The translations under genes were made by a program, and so were the position numbers. Source: Capsicum annuum (taxonomy: Eukaryota > Streptophyta > Magnoliopsida > Solanales > Solanaceae). From it: a DNA stretch of 64,000 bases. The notes beneath the pieces were generated by a model. The model saw only the letters and a list, made by a program, of their open reading frames with translations, was not told where the DNA came from and ran no database searches. Of this stretch, positions 45,718 through 57,377 are shown piece after piece. Numbering within the stretch: the first letter of the stretch is position 1; every line of letters starts with the position of its first letter. The stretch spans positions 149,393,836 to 149,457,835 of the forward strand of contig NC_061114.1 in the NCBI RefSeq assembly GCF_002878395.1, in the 5' to 3' direction.

Positions 45718-46438
45718 GTTTGTATGCATATGGATGGTTTATTTGGTTTTGCTAAATGGCATTATTTTATCCTTATTTTGAGCTCCTGCTAGAGTTCACC
45801 CGCTAACCCATCTTCGGGCAGTTATATCCCCACATAATGCAGGAACTGACCATTCTACTCCTCCTGCTTAGCTATCGGACATTTGGGATCAGGTATTTAA
45901 TTGAAATGGTGAACTTTCATCTTTCCAGAAGGCTCCATTTTATAATATTATTTCATACTTTTGTTTATTTATAGAAATTGTTTTTGTCTATGGTTGGGGG
46001 CATGTACCAACTGAATTTTGATATTCTTTTGGTTAGAGGCTTTTGTAGAACTACTATGGGTTGGGATGGGCGGGATCCGTATTGGAGTCAGCCTTAGTAT
46101 TGGTATTGGTATTGGGAATGATACCAAAGGACTAAATTTCTCACTGTTCCATTCTCTTTATTTTGGAATTATAATTAATTACTACGGAACTCATTCTTTA
46201 TGGTTTTGTTGGTTTGGCTATTGGTTGGGTTCGGACGATTGGACTCGGTTAGGTCGATTCTTGGAACAAACCTATCCTAAAGTATGTAATTTGGACATTT
46301 ATGCAATCTTGTTATAGACTCAAAATTCAGCCAACTCAGAGCAGGCGACTGGAGATTGGGTTGGGAAATAGTGGTAGTCCCTAGTCCTGGTTAGACTTGG
46401 AATGCCTATTACGATAAGACCCCAGTCGGGTCAAGTCA
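43923..46438 (+). repeat. 5' LTR of G
   Basis: 2516 bp, TGAAACACCC to AGTCA. U3 (43980-44460) is crowded with GTACGA/TACGAG words. A (TA)19-type microsatellite lies at 45671-45708. Confidence 0.92.
45671..45717. repeat. (TA)n(TATG)n microsatellite in G 5' LTR
   Basis: Nineteen TA units then TATG-type units. The homologous site in the 3' LTR (53225-53264) has about ten TA and five TATG units. Confidence 0.9.
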
Positions 46439-46441
46439 AGT

Positions 46442-46453
46442 TGGTATCAGAGT
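46442..46453 (+). other. primer-binding site of G
   Basis: TGGTATCAGAGT, initiator-Met type, three bases after the LTR. Confidence 0.85.
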
Positions 46454-46649
46454 TTTAGGTTCCATTTCAATTAGGAGTCCACAAAATCGTGTCTAGTAGA
46501 GTCTCTTTTAGGGGTTTGTAGTGCGCCAGACTCATAAGAGAGAGGCTATAAGTCATTTAGGAATATTTCACTTTCTTGGTTTTTTGTTATCAGGCTTGGA
46601 GTGTAAGTTTTAAAATTTTCTCTAATCCTTGTTTATTCGCTTTTTAGAT

Positions 46650-47788
46650 CATGCCTCGTCGATCTAGAACACAAAGAAATCCTTCTGGCCCTTCTGAGGA
46701 TGATGTTAATGGAGTACGCCCTATACCTGTAGTTCACACTCGATCTTAAGGTCCAATCCCTAATTGTTCTAGAGTTCCTTTGGTTGCTACTTGTCTTCCT
46801 CAAGGTGAGGTAACTAATGAAAAATTCCGTCAGTCGATTCATACTATTGCTCAGATAGTTGTTACTTAAGATGAGCAGTACACATTTGGTGTTCTATCTA
46901 TGGAGTCTATAAGGGTTGGTCAGTTTATGAAAATGAATCCTCCTACTTTTACTGGTGTGAAAATGGAGGAGGATTCTCAAGGTTTCTTGGATAAAATAGA
47001 GAAGATATTTAGAGTGATGCAAGCCACTAACGTGAAAGGGGTGAATTTCTTAGCTTATCAGCTCAAAGATATTGTGTACTAATAGTATGAGGAATGGGAT
47101 AGGGGTAGGGGTGATGTTGAGAAGTTATCTTTGTAGGAGGCCTTATCTAATGCTTTTTTGGATTGCTTCTTTCCTCAGGAGCTGGGGGAAGCAAAGATAG
47201 AGGAGTTTATGAATCTTAAGCATGGAAAAATATATGTCAAGAAATACGCCTTGAAATTTCACGAGCTGTCAAGGTATATTTTAGATTTGGTGGTTTATAT
47301 GAGGGTGAGAATGAGGAAGTTCACTTTTGATCTATCTCGGGATTTGATCCTTGAAAGAAAGACTGCTTTGCTGATTTAAGATATGGATATTTCGAGGTTA
47401 GTTGTCCACATACAGTAGGTGGAGAATAAAAAAAAACAGGCAGAGTTTCGGAAAAGGCAGGGTAAGAGAAGCAGGTTCTCTGAGTAGGGTGGTGCTCAAG
47501 AATAGGGTGGTCAAGATGATGGTAAATGGTCGAAGAAAAAGTAGGGGAGTTATAGTTCCTTCTCTACTGCTAGCTCTCCTTACTCGAAGCAGTCGGGAGA
47601 TAGGCGTCAGTAAGATGGTGATAATTTTTGGTCACAAGGTGCCCAATCTCAGGAGAGTGAGGCACAGTTGGTTTTTTCGTGTCCTTTTTGCTGGTTCTAT
47701 GGCCGTCTACATCGGGTCTTTTATGATGAAGAGAGGGACAGATGTTTTAAATGTAGCCAGTCAGGCCATATGCTTAGAAACTGTCTGA
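46650..47788 (+). pseudogene. gag pseudogene of G
   Basis: ATG 46650 reads MPRRSRTQRNPSGPS, a basic start typical of this clade. The capsid part runs MKMNPPTFTGVKMEEDSQGF (about 46927) to KIEEFMNLKHGKIYVKKYAL and FHELSRYI (about 47195-47280). A complete zinc knuckle R-C-F-K-C-S-Q-S-G-H-M-L-R-N-C lies at 47743-47784. Five or more in-frame stops (for example 46747, 46867, 47080) plus a shift before the knuckle. Confidence 0.87.
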
Positions 47789-47949
47789 TTGGTAGGGTTC
47801 TTTAGGAGTGATCAAGGCTCTGATTGCTTCATCTTCTGCTCCTGCACCTAGTGATGTTGCTTCTGTGTCTGCTCCTATTTCTAGTACCAACACTGATCGA
47901 AATAGGTTGCAAGCTCTTACATCTCGAAAGAAGTTTTAGGTATCACCCA

Positions 47950-48310
47950 ATGTCGTTACTGGTACATTACAACTCTTTTGTCTTGACGTGTATTTTCTTC
48001 TTAATCTGGGTCCATTCTTTCTAATGTAACCCCATATGTGGCTGTGTCTTTTGGTTTTGATCCTGAGGTTGTTTTGAATCTTTTTTCTATTTTAATCCCG
48101 ATAAGTGACTTGGTTATTGCTAAAAGAGTCTTAGGGGGTGTGTCGGATTTTTTAGTAGCAAGCCGACCTTGGTAGATCTGTTTGAGCTAGATATGGTGGA
48201 TTTTGATGTTATTTTAGGGATGGATTGGTTACACTCTTATTACGTGTCTTTATATTATCGAACTCATAAGGTTGTGTTTAGGTTCCCTAGTGAACCGGTT
48301 ATATAGTGAG
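47950..48310 (+). pseudogene. retropepsin remnant of G
   Basis: The C-terminal block is plain: LFELDMVDFDVILGMDWLHS (about 48178-48237), then VVFRFPSEPVI. The D-S-G loop region around 48000 has decayed (N-L-G-P) and is interrupted by stops. Confidence 0.72.
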
Positions 48311-48479
48311 GAGGTGGTTCTCTAGCTCCTAGGGGGAGGTTTATTTCTTATCTTTGAGCTCAGTTATTGATCACCAAAGATTGTTTTTATCACTTGGTCC
48401 AGGTTAAAGATTATAACTCGAAGGGTCCTTCTTTTTACTTGATTTCTGTGGTAAATAAGTTTTCTGAAGATATTGTGGA

Positions 48480-49258
48480 TGATTTTCTTAGTGTTCCTAT
48501 GGATAGGAAAATCGAGTTTGGTATTGATTTGGTTTCAAACACTTGTTCAATATATATTCCTCCTTATAGAATTGCACAGGTTGAGTTGAGGGAACTCAAG
48601 AAGTAACTTAAGAATCTTCTGGATAAGGGGTTTATGTATCCCTATGGGGTGCACTGGTGTTCGTGCGTAAGAAGAATGGTTCCCTTCAGATATGCATTGA
48701 CTATCTACAATTGAATAAGGTATGATCAAGAACAAGTATCATTGTCCAAGGATAGATGACTTGTTTTATCAGTTGCAAGGTGTCAGGTTCTTTTCTAAGA
48801 TATACCTTCGATCTGGGTATCATTAGCTTAAGATTAGGGAGGAGGATATCCCTAAGACAGCTTTTCGTACTCAGTATGGGCACTTTAAATTCTTTGTTAC
48901 ATCATTTGTCTTGACTAATGCCCCGATGGCATTTATGGATTTAATAAACAGGGTTTTAGCCAATTCTTGGATTTTTTTTGTTATTGTTTTCGTTGATGAC
49001 ATCTTGGTGTATTCTAAAAGTGAGGTGGATCATACAAATCACTTGCGTGTCGTGTTGCAGGCCTTGAAGGAACAGAAGTTGTTTGCCAATTTCTCTAAGT
49101 CTGATTTTTGGTTAAATATTGTAACTTTCTTGGGTCATAGTATTTCTAGTGAGGGGATTAGAATGGATCCTTTAAAGGTGGTTGTGGTTAAAAGGTGGCC
49201 TAGACCCATGACTCCAACCGATATTCGGAGTTTCTTGGGTTTTGGTTGGGTACTATAG
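48480..49258 (+). pseudogene. reverse transcriptase pseudogene of G
   Basis: Starts with IPPYRIAQVELRELKK (about 48556-48603), then a frameshift, KKNGSLQICIDY (about 48670-48705), TAFRTQYGHF region, and the catalytic box F-V-D-D-I-L-V-Y-S with both aspartates (48989-49015). The thumb block FLGHSISSEGIRMDPLKV and SFLGF follow. The 115-codon stretch 48911-49258 is open. Upstream stops kill it. Confidence 0.9.
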
Positions 49259-49265
49259 GTGATTT

Positions 49266-49790
49266 ATGAAAAGCTTTTCTTTGATAGTAGCTTTTTTGAC
49301 TAAGTTAACTTATAAAAAGGTAAAATTGTGTTGGTCGAAAGGGTGTGAAGGAAGTTTTGAGAAGCTTAAGGATAAGCTAGCTTCGGCTCTAATTTTGACA
49401 TTGCTTGAAGGTAATGAGGGATTTGTGGTTTATTGTGATGCATTTAGGATGGGACTTGGTTGTGTTTTGATGCAGCATGGGAAGGTGATTGTCTATGCTT
49501 CCAGGCAGTTAAAGGTGCATGAGAGGAATTATCCTACTCATGATTTGAAGTTGTTGGCGGTGGTTTTTTCTTTGAAAATATGGCGGCATTATTGTATGGA
49601 GTGCAATTAGGCATCTTTTCTAATCATAAGAGTCTACACTATATGTTCACTCCGAAAGAGCTAAATCTTAGGCAGAGGAGATAGTTGGAGCTTCTCAGGG
49701 ATTATGATGGAGTCTTCACTATCATCCAGGTAAGGCTAATGTTGTTGCTTATGCTCTTAAAAGGTTGTCCATGAGAAGTTTGGCTCATGT
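49266..49790 (+). pseudogene. RNase H pseudogene of G
   Basis: [20 protein letters not shown] supplies the first catalytic aspartate; [20 protein letters not shown] follows. The family has D-L-E-L; here the glutamate is lysine (AAG 49548-49550), a probable loss of a catalytic residue. The frame breaks after KIWRHY; remains of the Y-H-P-G-K-A block lie near 49720-49770. Confidence 0.87.
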
Positions 49791-49899
49791 AGAGAAGGGA
49801 AAGTAGAAAATTATAAAGGATATTCATCAATTTGCTAATCTTAGAGTTTGTCTCTTGGACTTCGAGGATGGTGGTGTGTTGGTATAGGAAGTGGTTTGA

Positions 49900-51340
49900 T
49901 CATCTCTCGGTGCAGAGATTAAGAAAAAGCAAGTTCTAAAACATATCTTGATGAAAATCAAGATTGACGTAAGTGGGCAAAAGGTAATGGTATTCGAGAT
50001 CAGTGTTGATGGTACTTTATGGTACCAAGGGAGGTTGTGTGTTCCTGACGTCGATGGGTTGTGACACAGGATCTTAGTTGAGGTGCATAAATCATGCTAT
50101 GTTGTTTATCCTAGTTCTACAAAGATTCATCATGATCTCAAGGAGATATATTAGTAGAATGGTATGAAAAGGGACGTGGTTGATTTTGTAGCCAAGTGCA
50201 TGGTGTGTCAACAATTAAAAGTTGAGCACATGAGGCTTAGAGGGTTGTATCAAGAAATTGATTTTCCCAAATAGAAATAAGAGGTAATTAATATGAATTT
50301 CATTATCGGTCTTCTTCGGTCACGAAACTAATTTGATTCAATTTGGGTCATCGTGGATAGGATAACGAAGTCTGCTCACTTCTTACCAGTGAGGACTAAT
50401 TTTTTGGCAGAGGATTATGTGAAGTTGTATCTTCAGGAGGTTGTGAAGCTATATGGGGTACCTTTTCTTATTATCTTTGATTGTGGTATACAGTTTTTGT
50501 CTCATTTCTAGCAATTTTTTCAAAAGGAACTAGGTACTAAGGTGAGTCTGAGTACTGCTTTTTATCCTCAGATGGATGGGCAAGTGGAAAGAACTATTCA
50601 GGCATTGAAATGTATGCTTCGGGCATGTGTGATCGATTATGGTGTCAATTGGGTTGAGTATCTACCTTTGGTAGACTTTGCTTACAGCAATAGCTATCAT
50701 TCTAGTATTGCTATATCCCCTTTTGAGAGATTGTATGGTAGGAGGCGTAGATCTCCTATTGGATAGTTTGAGCTTGGTTAGGCAGACATGTTTGGTCCGG
50801 ATTTAGTTTATCGAGCTATGGAAAAGATGAAAAAGATTTGGGATAGGCTTAAGGTTGCCCAAAGTCGCCAAAAGTCCTATACAAAGGCAAGGCGTGGAGA
50901 CTTGGAGTTTGAGGTTGGGGATAAGGTATTCGTAAAGATATCACCTATGAAAGGATTAATGCGGTTTGGTAAGAAGGAGAAGCTCAGTCCCCAATTTGTT
51001 GGTCCTTATACAATTTTGCGGAGGGTTGATAATGTTGCTTATGAATTGGAGTTGTCTTCTAATTTGAGCTCTATTCATCCGATATTTCATGTTTTTGTGT
51101 TGAGGAAGTGTCTTGGTGATTCTTCTTCGGTGGTTTCCTTAGAGGGCTTACGTATTTTAAATTCTCTGTCTTATGAAGAGGTCCCGATTGAGATACTAAA
51201 TTGGAAGGTACGTCGGTTGTGGACCAAGGATATGGCCTCGGTTAAGGTTCTATGGCAATAAATAAGGTAGGAGTGGCTACATGAGAAGAAGAAGAGGATA
51301 AATATTCCAAGTATCTGCATCTATTTTCTGCTACCGGGAT
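49900..51340 (+). pseudogene. integrase and chromodomain-type C-terminus of G
   Basis: HHCC zinc segment: KIHHDLKEIY to VAKCMVCQQLKVEH (50113-50232). Core: N-M-N-F-I at 50290-50304, where the family has the first catalytic aspartate (AAT replaces GAT). The second aspartate is at 50479 in IIFDCG, and the glutamate at 50587 in GQVERT; 35 residues separate the last two, the expected D-35-E. A TAG interrupts between them. After that VIDYGVNWVEYLPLVDFAY, then the open frame 50788-51261 with GDKVFVKISPMKGLMRFG, QFVGPYTILRRV, HPIFHVFVLRKC and MASVKVLW, leading into a ruined chromodomain. Confidence 0.92.
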
Positions 51341-51500
51341 TCGTGTGGAAGGTATGTGTTGAGTTTGTTAAAGAAAAGATTAATATCTTTGCATCTGTGT
51401 TTCTTAACTTGGTTGAAGGTTGGATTGATATTTGATAATGCAAATGAATCGTGCTTGTGGTTACCCTACTTTGACTGTCATTCAAAGATGAATGTTCCTA

Positions 51501-51511
51501 GTGGGGGAGAC
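51501..51511 (+). other. polypurine tract of G
   Basis: GTGGGGGAGAC ends directly at the TG of the 3' LTR. Confidence 0.8.
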
Positions 51512-53224
51512 TGAAATACCCTGGGTTCTGTCCCTTAGAAAATTTCCTGGATTTTTGGCCTCTGAATAGGGTACGACTAGGGGAAATTACTCATACACTA
51601 GGATACGAGTGGTATGGTTTAGTCGTATACTGACCAGTATTGGTTGGTGGGTTAGACTTAGTTTCTAGAATGGGTACGACTTAGGTGGTATGAGTCGTAA
51701 AAGTGGATACGGGTTGTTTGGTTACTTTATTTAATCTTAGGCCTGGTAACTTAAGTTGGATCTGAGTACGAGTCGTACCATAGACTCGTATGGTAGTCAG
51801 TGTTCAATTCTCTTGGGATTATTTTCTCCCAGGGGTACGGATTATGGGTACTAGTCGTATACTTAAATACGACATGGTTTGGGGTGAGTCGTACCTTGGA
51901 CAGTGTTGGGTCCAAGGGAGATGGCCTCGGGTACTAGTGGTGGGTACCACTCGTATTGGAGAGTACGACTAGTATGGATAGTCGTACCCACCTAACGGAA
52001 TTTTTGGGAGTTTAAGTGAGGAAAATCTGGACATTTCCCCACTTAACATAAAAGGCCGCACGACTATATTCCTATTGGGAGGTTATTTGTCCTATTAGTC
52101 TATTCATTAACACTTAGAAATTTCTCTTAAACACTCTACAATTCTCTCTAAGGGTTTTGGGAAAAGGAAGGCTAGGGTTTCATCTTAAGGATTAATTTGG
52201 GGCTTGTGTTGGTGATTTCTCTTCATTTTATTTTTGGTTTAAGGCATGTTCTCTTTCCTTATTGTTAGTTCCAACTAAAGGCATAGTTTTATACAATGTT
52301 TTCATGGTTTAAGTATTGTATGGATTTTGGTTTTCAAATATAATTTGGGGGTTTTGGTTATAAATGCTTGGCTATGGTTTTTCCTTGTTTTAATTATGCT
52401 TTTATATGGTTTAATGGTGGTTTTGGATAATTGGTTGCATAGGAATAGTTATTTGATAATTGGCTTTGGTTTTGAAAATACTATGCTCTCAATATGTTTG
52501 ATAAAATGCCTATGAGAATGTTCTTACTACATTGTTGGATTTTAACGGAACTTATGCTTGGTTTAAACCTTGTTATGGAACCCTAAATGGTTAAATGGTT
52601 TGGATTGGTCAAAATAAAATGGTTTTGGTTTAACAATCATTCTTGTGGGGCATAACGGAATCCCTCAAGTAATCAAAATGATGGAACATTTGTGGGGTAC
52701 ATGGGACTCCCCCAAGTTAATTGGATAATATGATCTATGGGTACATAAGAATCCCTTGATCTCAATAAGGTTTGACTAAGGACAATTGGCAAGTTATAGT
52801 TCGTATGACGATACCACTATGTATAGCCTCGGTTAATAATAATGGTTTAGTTGGTCAGAATTATTTTAATTGGGCAATAATGACGGAGTGTGATAGCTAA
52901 CCGTGAAGGTGAGAGTTCAATGAACGAAACTGGAAACTCATATTTGCCGACATGAAGGGTAGGACATGGCGACCCTTTTATGATACTATGAGGTGCGCGG
53001 GAATCTTCTAAATACAGTGTATATATGTATTATGGAGGGTGAGGGTACTTGGGAATCTCTTACTCTTCTGGTATCTCCGGTTCGTGCGGCTACACGCGTC
53101 GTGGCCCATTCAGGGGGTTACACTGACCCATATAACCCATGGGTGGTTAAGGCCAGTTAAGCTACATATACCTAGGTTAATTATTTTAAATGCATGCTAA
53201 ACCCGTTTTTCTTTCTGACATGGT

Positions 53225-53255
<31 letters not shown>

Positions 53256-53987
53256 GTATGTATGATTTGTATGCATATGGATGGTTCATTGGGTTTGTTA
53301 AATGGCATTATTTTATCCTTATCCTAAGTTCATACTAGCATTCTGTTGCTAACCCGTCTTCGGGCGATTGTATGCACACATGATGCAGGAATCAGCCATT
53401 CTACTCCTTTTACTTAGCTATCATACATTTGGGATCAGCTACTGGATTAAAGTGGTGAACTTTCATCTTTGTGGAAGGGTCTATTTCATGGATGTTACTT
53501 TATACTTTGGTTTATTTATGGATATTAGTTTTGGCTATGGTTGGAGGTATGTCCCAACCGGATTTTGGTATTATTTTGGTTAGAGGCTTTTTTGGAACTA
53601 CTATGGGTTGGAATGGATGGGATCGATATTGGTGTCAGCCTTAGTATTGGTATTGGTATCGGAGCTAATATCGAAGGACTAAATTTCTCACTGTTCCATT
53701 CTCTTTTATTTTGAGATTATATTTAATTATTACGAAAATCATTTAGTTATGGTTTGGTTGGTTCGGCTATTATTTGGGCCCGGACGGTTGGACTCGGTTG
53801 GGTTGGTCTTGGTAATAGACCTATCCTAGAGTCTGTAATTTGGATAGTTACGCTATCTTGTTATATGCTCAAAATTCAACCAACTAGGGCAGGCGGCTGG
53901 AGGTTGGGTTGGATAACGGGGGTAGTCCCCGGTCCTGATTGGACTTAAGATGCCCATTACAATAAGGCCCCCAATCCTGTCGTGTCA
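51512..53987 (+). repeat. 3' LTR of G
   Basis: 2476 bp, TGAAATACCC to CGTGTCA; very similar to 43923-46438. The last 55 bp are included in the tandem duplication. Confidence 0.92.
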
Positions 53988-54184
53988 CTCTTAAATAAGT
54001 TATTAAACTAACGAGTTGTATCTATGTTCAAGGACCATTTCTCCTCAAGAAAATCTATCCTGATTGGACTTGAGATGCCCATTACGACAAGGCCCCCAGT
54101 CCGGTCATGTCACTCTTAAATAAATTATTAAACTAACCAGAGTTGTATATATGTGCAAGGGTCATTTCTCCTCAAGGAAATCTA
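53933..54184. repeat. 125-bp tandem duplication across the G / flank junction
   Basis: Unit 1 (53933-54057) comprises the last 55 bp of the LTR, the CTCTT duplication and 65 bp of flank. Unit 2 (54058-54184) repeats all of it with roughly a dozen differences and small indels. It must postdate insertion of G. Confidence 0.9.
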
Positions 54185-55610
54185 TTTTATATTTAATTTA
54201 ACTTATAATCTGAAATTAAATATTTATAATATCCCACAACTTTTCTTAAGATATTGTTGACAAGAAACTGAATGAAGCTAATTATAAATTAAAAAAATAT
54301 AATATATGTTTTATGTTTTATACTACGTGCACATACATTGCTATAAAAAATATGAATGTCATTTATTTTGATTTGTACTAAGAAACTTCGTTAAACAAAT
54401 ATACAAGAAAATAATGTTTGTATGAGAAAAATTATAAATAATGTTTTATCATAAAAAAAAAAATTGAATTGTTATAAAGATTATAAACAAAAATTTAGCT
54501 TGAAACAAACATTACATAACCAAAATATTATTTGTCATTATATTTTAATTCGTTAATCACAAGTAAATTCAACAACAACAACATACCCAGTGCACAAGTA
54601 AATTCAAGTTTTATTATTTTCTTACTCCAAATTTTATAAACCAAAGAAAGTGGCTTGCAACCTTTTAATTTTTGAGAACTATATGATCAAGTAATATTGT
54701 ATTGATCAATAAAAATAGAAAGAGATGAAAAATTTAAGGACATTATGATTATTATATTAAGTATATAGGAGATATGAATTTAGATTTAGGTTGAGAAAGA
54801 TCAAGACTGGATATTTGTAATGTAAGGTTAGTGATGCTACACCTAAGATTGGTTTAGAAGTAAGGCTTAAGTCTCAAGTCATTCCCACTGATGAGGTGTA
54901 AATAGTTGGCAGTGGCAAGCATCTGGAGAGGTAGGGGCAGACCGAAGAAGTATTTATATTTTGTATTTCTAAAAGGATCTTAAATTTTTATCTTTGTATG
55001 TTGTCAGTTCTTATCATTTTGTTTATTTTGTTTCATGTTGGTATTTTATGTTAATTTATTATATTTGATTTTTTTCCACTATAAAATACTCAATAATAAA
55101 TATTTGTCTTGATTTTTTGAGTTTTATTAATCAAAACATGAGTTGTAATCTCTTATCTTATAGCAAACACGAAAATTAAAATACATACAAGTTATATTTT
55201 TATACATTTTTATTAATAAAAATACATAATATGCCCTCAGTTTGATAAAAATGTACAATTTGGCGAATAAAAATAACTTTTCGCTAAGAACAAATTACTT
55301 TCAAACTTAGGAAATAAGTATAATAACTAAATACTATTTAAAATGTATAAACTTTGATTGTCATTAATTTGAAACATCTCAACTTATAAAAGATATACGC
55401 AGAATAAATTTAAATGAAAAATATATTTTTGGCTACATCTAATTTTGCTCCTTAATTATTAATCTGATGATCATATATCATGTTCCCATTTAATTAACTA
55501 TATTTTCTTATCTATAAAATTATACGTTATATTTTCTTAAATTATTGCTCTTAATAAAAAAGTACACACAATAATTTATTTACTAAACATTTTTATTCTT
55601 AATTAACGCT
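54185..55610. other. AT-rich non-coding stretch
   Basis: No supported gene. At 54570-54591 the plus strand has ACAACAACAACATACCCAGT, which resembles the reversed 3' end of plant SINEs of the Au type; too short to be sure. Otherwise featureless, ending at a Helitron terminus. Confidence 0.35.
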
Positions 55611-55614
55611 TGAA

Positions 55615-55642
55615 CACGTGCAACGCACGTATCCTAAGCTAG
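55615..55642 (+). mobile_element. Helitron 3' terminus, plus strand
   Basis: Perfect hairpin ACGTGC-AAC-GCACGT at 55616-55630, an 8-base spacer and terminal CTAG (55639-55642) followed by host T (55643): the diagnostic end of a plant Helitron. Its 5' end is not certain; see 40330. Confidence 0.8.
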
Positions 55643-55809
55643 TATTTATTTAATTATATATATATTATACTAGTTTAATGTACGTGCATTGCACGTGTAT
55701 CGAACGTTTAATAATAAGCTTGTATAAAAACATTGCTAAAAAATCAATAAAGGTAAAAATTATATTTAAATAGTTTACCTGATTATTTATTCTAGAGATG
55801 TAGTTGAAG

Positions 55810-56921
55810 GTTAATGATCGGGATCAGAATTGAAAGTTGAGTCAACCCCGAGTCAAGACATTGGACCCAGGATCCAACCTTAACTCGAGACCCCATTCTA
55901 AGCCCTGATTTGAGCCTCGACTCCTAGAATTTGACCTCGATTCGATATCCTGTACTTGACCCAACCCAACCTCGATTCAAGAGCAACTTTCGATATTACC
56001 TCGGGTCTAACCACAAAAGAGAAAGTAGGGTCAATCGTGACCAGACTCCCGACCCTGGGTTTGACTCCTATCCTGAATTTGACCTAAAACCAACTCCGAG
56101 ACCCCAACCTAACTCCCGATTATCAACCCATACATAAGGTCCAACCTTAATCAAGAGTCAGGTTAGGCATTGATTCAGGTGTTGAGGTCAAGGCTTATAT
56201 TGGGAGCCGAATTCTGAATTAGAAATTGGGGTCGAGTCTCAAGTTAAGAGCCAAAGTTGGATAACATGTCAAGAGTCGAGGCTAGTTTTATTTTGGATTT
56301 AGGAGTCAAATAGAGGTTATGAATCGAGAGTCAGAGTTTGATTCCTCACTGAGATTAAGGTTATCAGGTCCTAGGACCCAAGTTTGGAGTTAGATACTAA
56401 GTCAGGTACAAGCTTGAGTTAAGTCCAGTGTTAGAAGTTGGGTCTCAGGAGACAAAGTTGGGAGTCTAGAGTCGAGATCAAGTTCTGAATCGAGAGTTGA
56501 GTCAAGATTCTAGAGTCGGGGTTGTTTCCCAAGTTGAGAATGGGTTAGGATTGGTTCTCGAGTTTGGATTCATGGTTAGGTTTAATTTGAGAGTTGGGGT
56601 CATGGTCAAATATCGAGATTAGATGTGTTAGGTTCAACGTTAGGGTCAGGTCTCAATTTGGGAGTCAAAGTCGGATCCATACCGAAAGTTGTAGAGATGG
56701 GTCGGGATCGATAGTCAAATCATCAGTTAGTGTCGAGATCAGGTATGAAAGTCGAATATTGGGTCAAGGTCAGATCTCGAATCTCAAGTATTAAGTCAGG
56801 AGTTAGATCTTTGGTCTGGATCGAAAGTCAATTGTTGAGGTTGGGACTTGTATCTCGGGTTGCGGTGGGGAGTCGATTCTCGTATTGGGTCGGGTAGTCG
56901 AGGTCTTAGGTTGAGTCTTGT
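55810..56921. repeat. degenerate GTCGAG minisatellite with strand switch
   Basis: Short words such as GGGTCGAG, GAGTCGAG, GTTGGGGTC repeat irregularly every 10-20 bp. From 55840 to about 56140 they appear as the complement (CTCGATTC, GACCCC, CTCGAGAC); from about 56150 to 56921 as the G-rich strand. The array is therefore an imperfect inverted arrangement. Open frames within it are artefacts. Confidence 0.75.
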
Positions 56922-57377
56922 ATAATTAATATTTTTTCATGTTATACTTAAATATTCTTGGGACGATAAATTTTTCTTACTAACCAAACAATAGAAAATA
57001 AGTAAGAAAATCACTTATTTTTCAAGAAAATATTTTTTAGGAAAATAATTTCCTTCATACCAAACACACCCTAGGAATAGATCTACGTTCTCATAAAAGA
57101 TATTTACTTTGTGCCTCCGGCAAATTGCCTCCATTATATTAAAATTTATATAATTAGTTTGAAACTATATATGTATTTATATGGGATAAAATAAAGGTTT
57201 TTGTACAAATATTATATTAAAATATTAAATTAAAGTTATTAAATAAAACATATATTTCGTACATGAATGTTGATTCTATATACCTAATTCAATAAAATAA
57301 TCGATTGTCTCCTAATAAATCTCAATATATTAAACTAAATTTATTTCAATTATTATAATTTTATCATTTTAAACACA
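56922..57377. other. AT-rich stretch
   Basis: AT-rich. The segment 56985-57075 has repeated AAAATATTTT and CACTTATTTTTC words ending ACCAAACACACCC, a block I have seen linked to Solanaceae repeats. No gene. Confidence 0.35.

Larger units (their letters stand above)
43923..53987 (+). mobile_element. Tekay/Del-type chromovirus G, full-length, inactive
   Basis: 10,065 bp between perfect CTCTT duplications (43918-43922 and 53988-53992). LTRs 43923-46438 and 51512-53987. Order: gag with zinc knuckle, protease, reverse transcriptase, RNase H, integrase, chromodomain-type C-terminus, which defines Ty3/gypsy and, with the VLW..ASVKV end, the Tekay/Del chromoviruses. Stops in every domain and three altered catalytic or family-conserved residues show it is dead. 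B and E belong to the same family. Confidence 0.93.

Noticed and set aside
54570..54591. SINE 3' end
   Set aside because: Only about 20 bp match a remembered motif; too short to call as an element.
55931..56794. Arginine/serine-rich frames in the GTCGAG minisatellite
   Set aside because: Produced by the repeat words; no consistent frame across the array.
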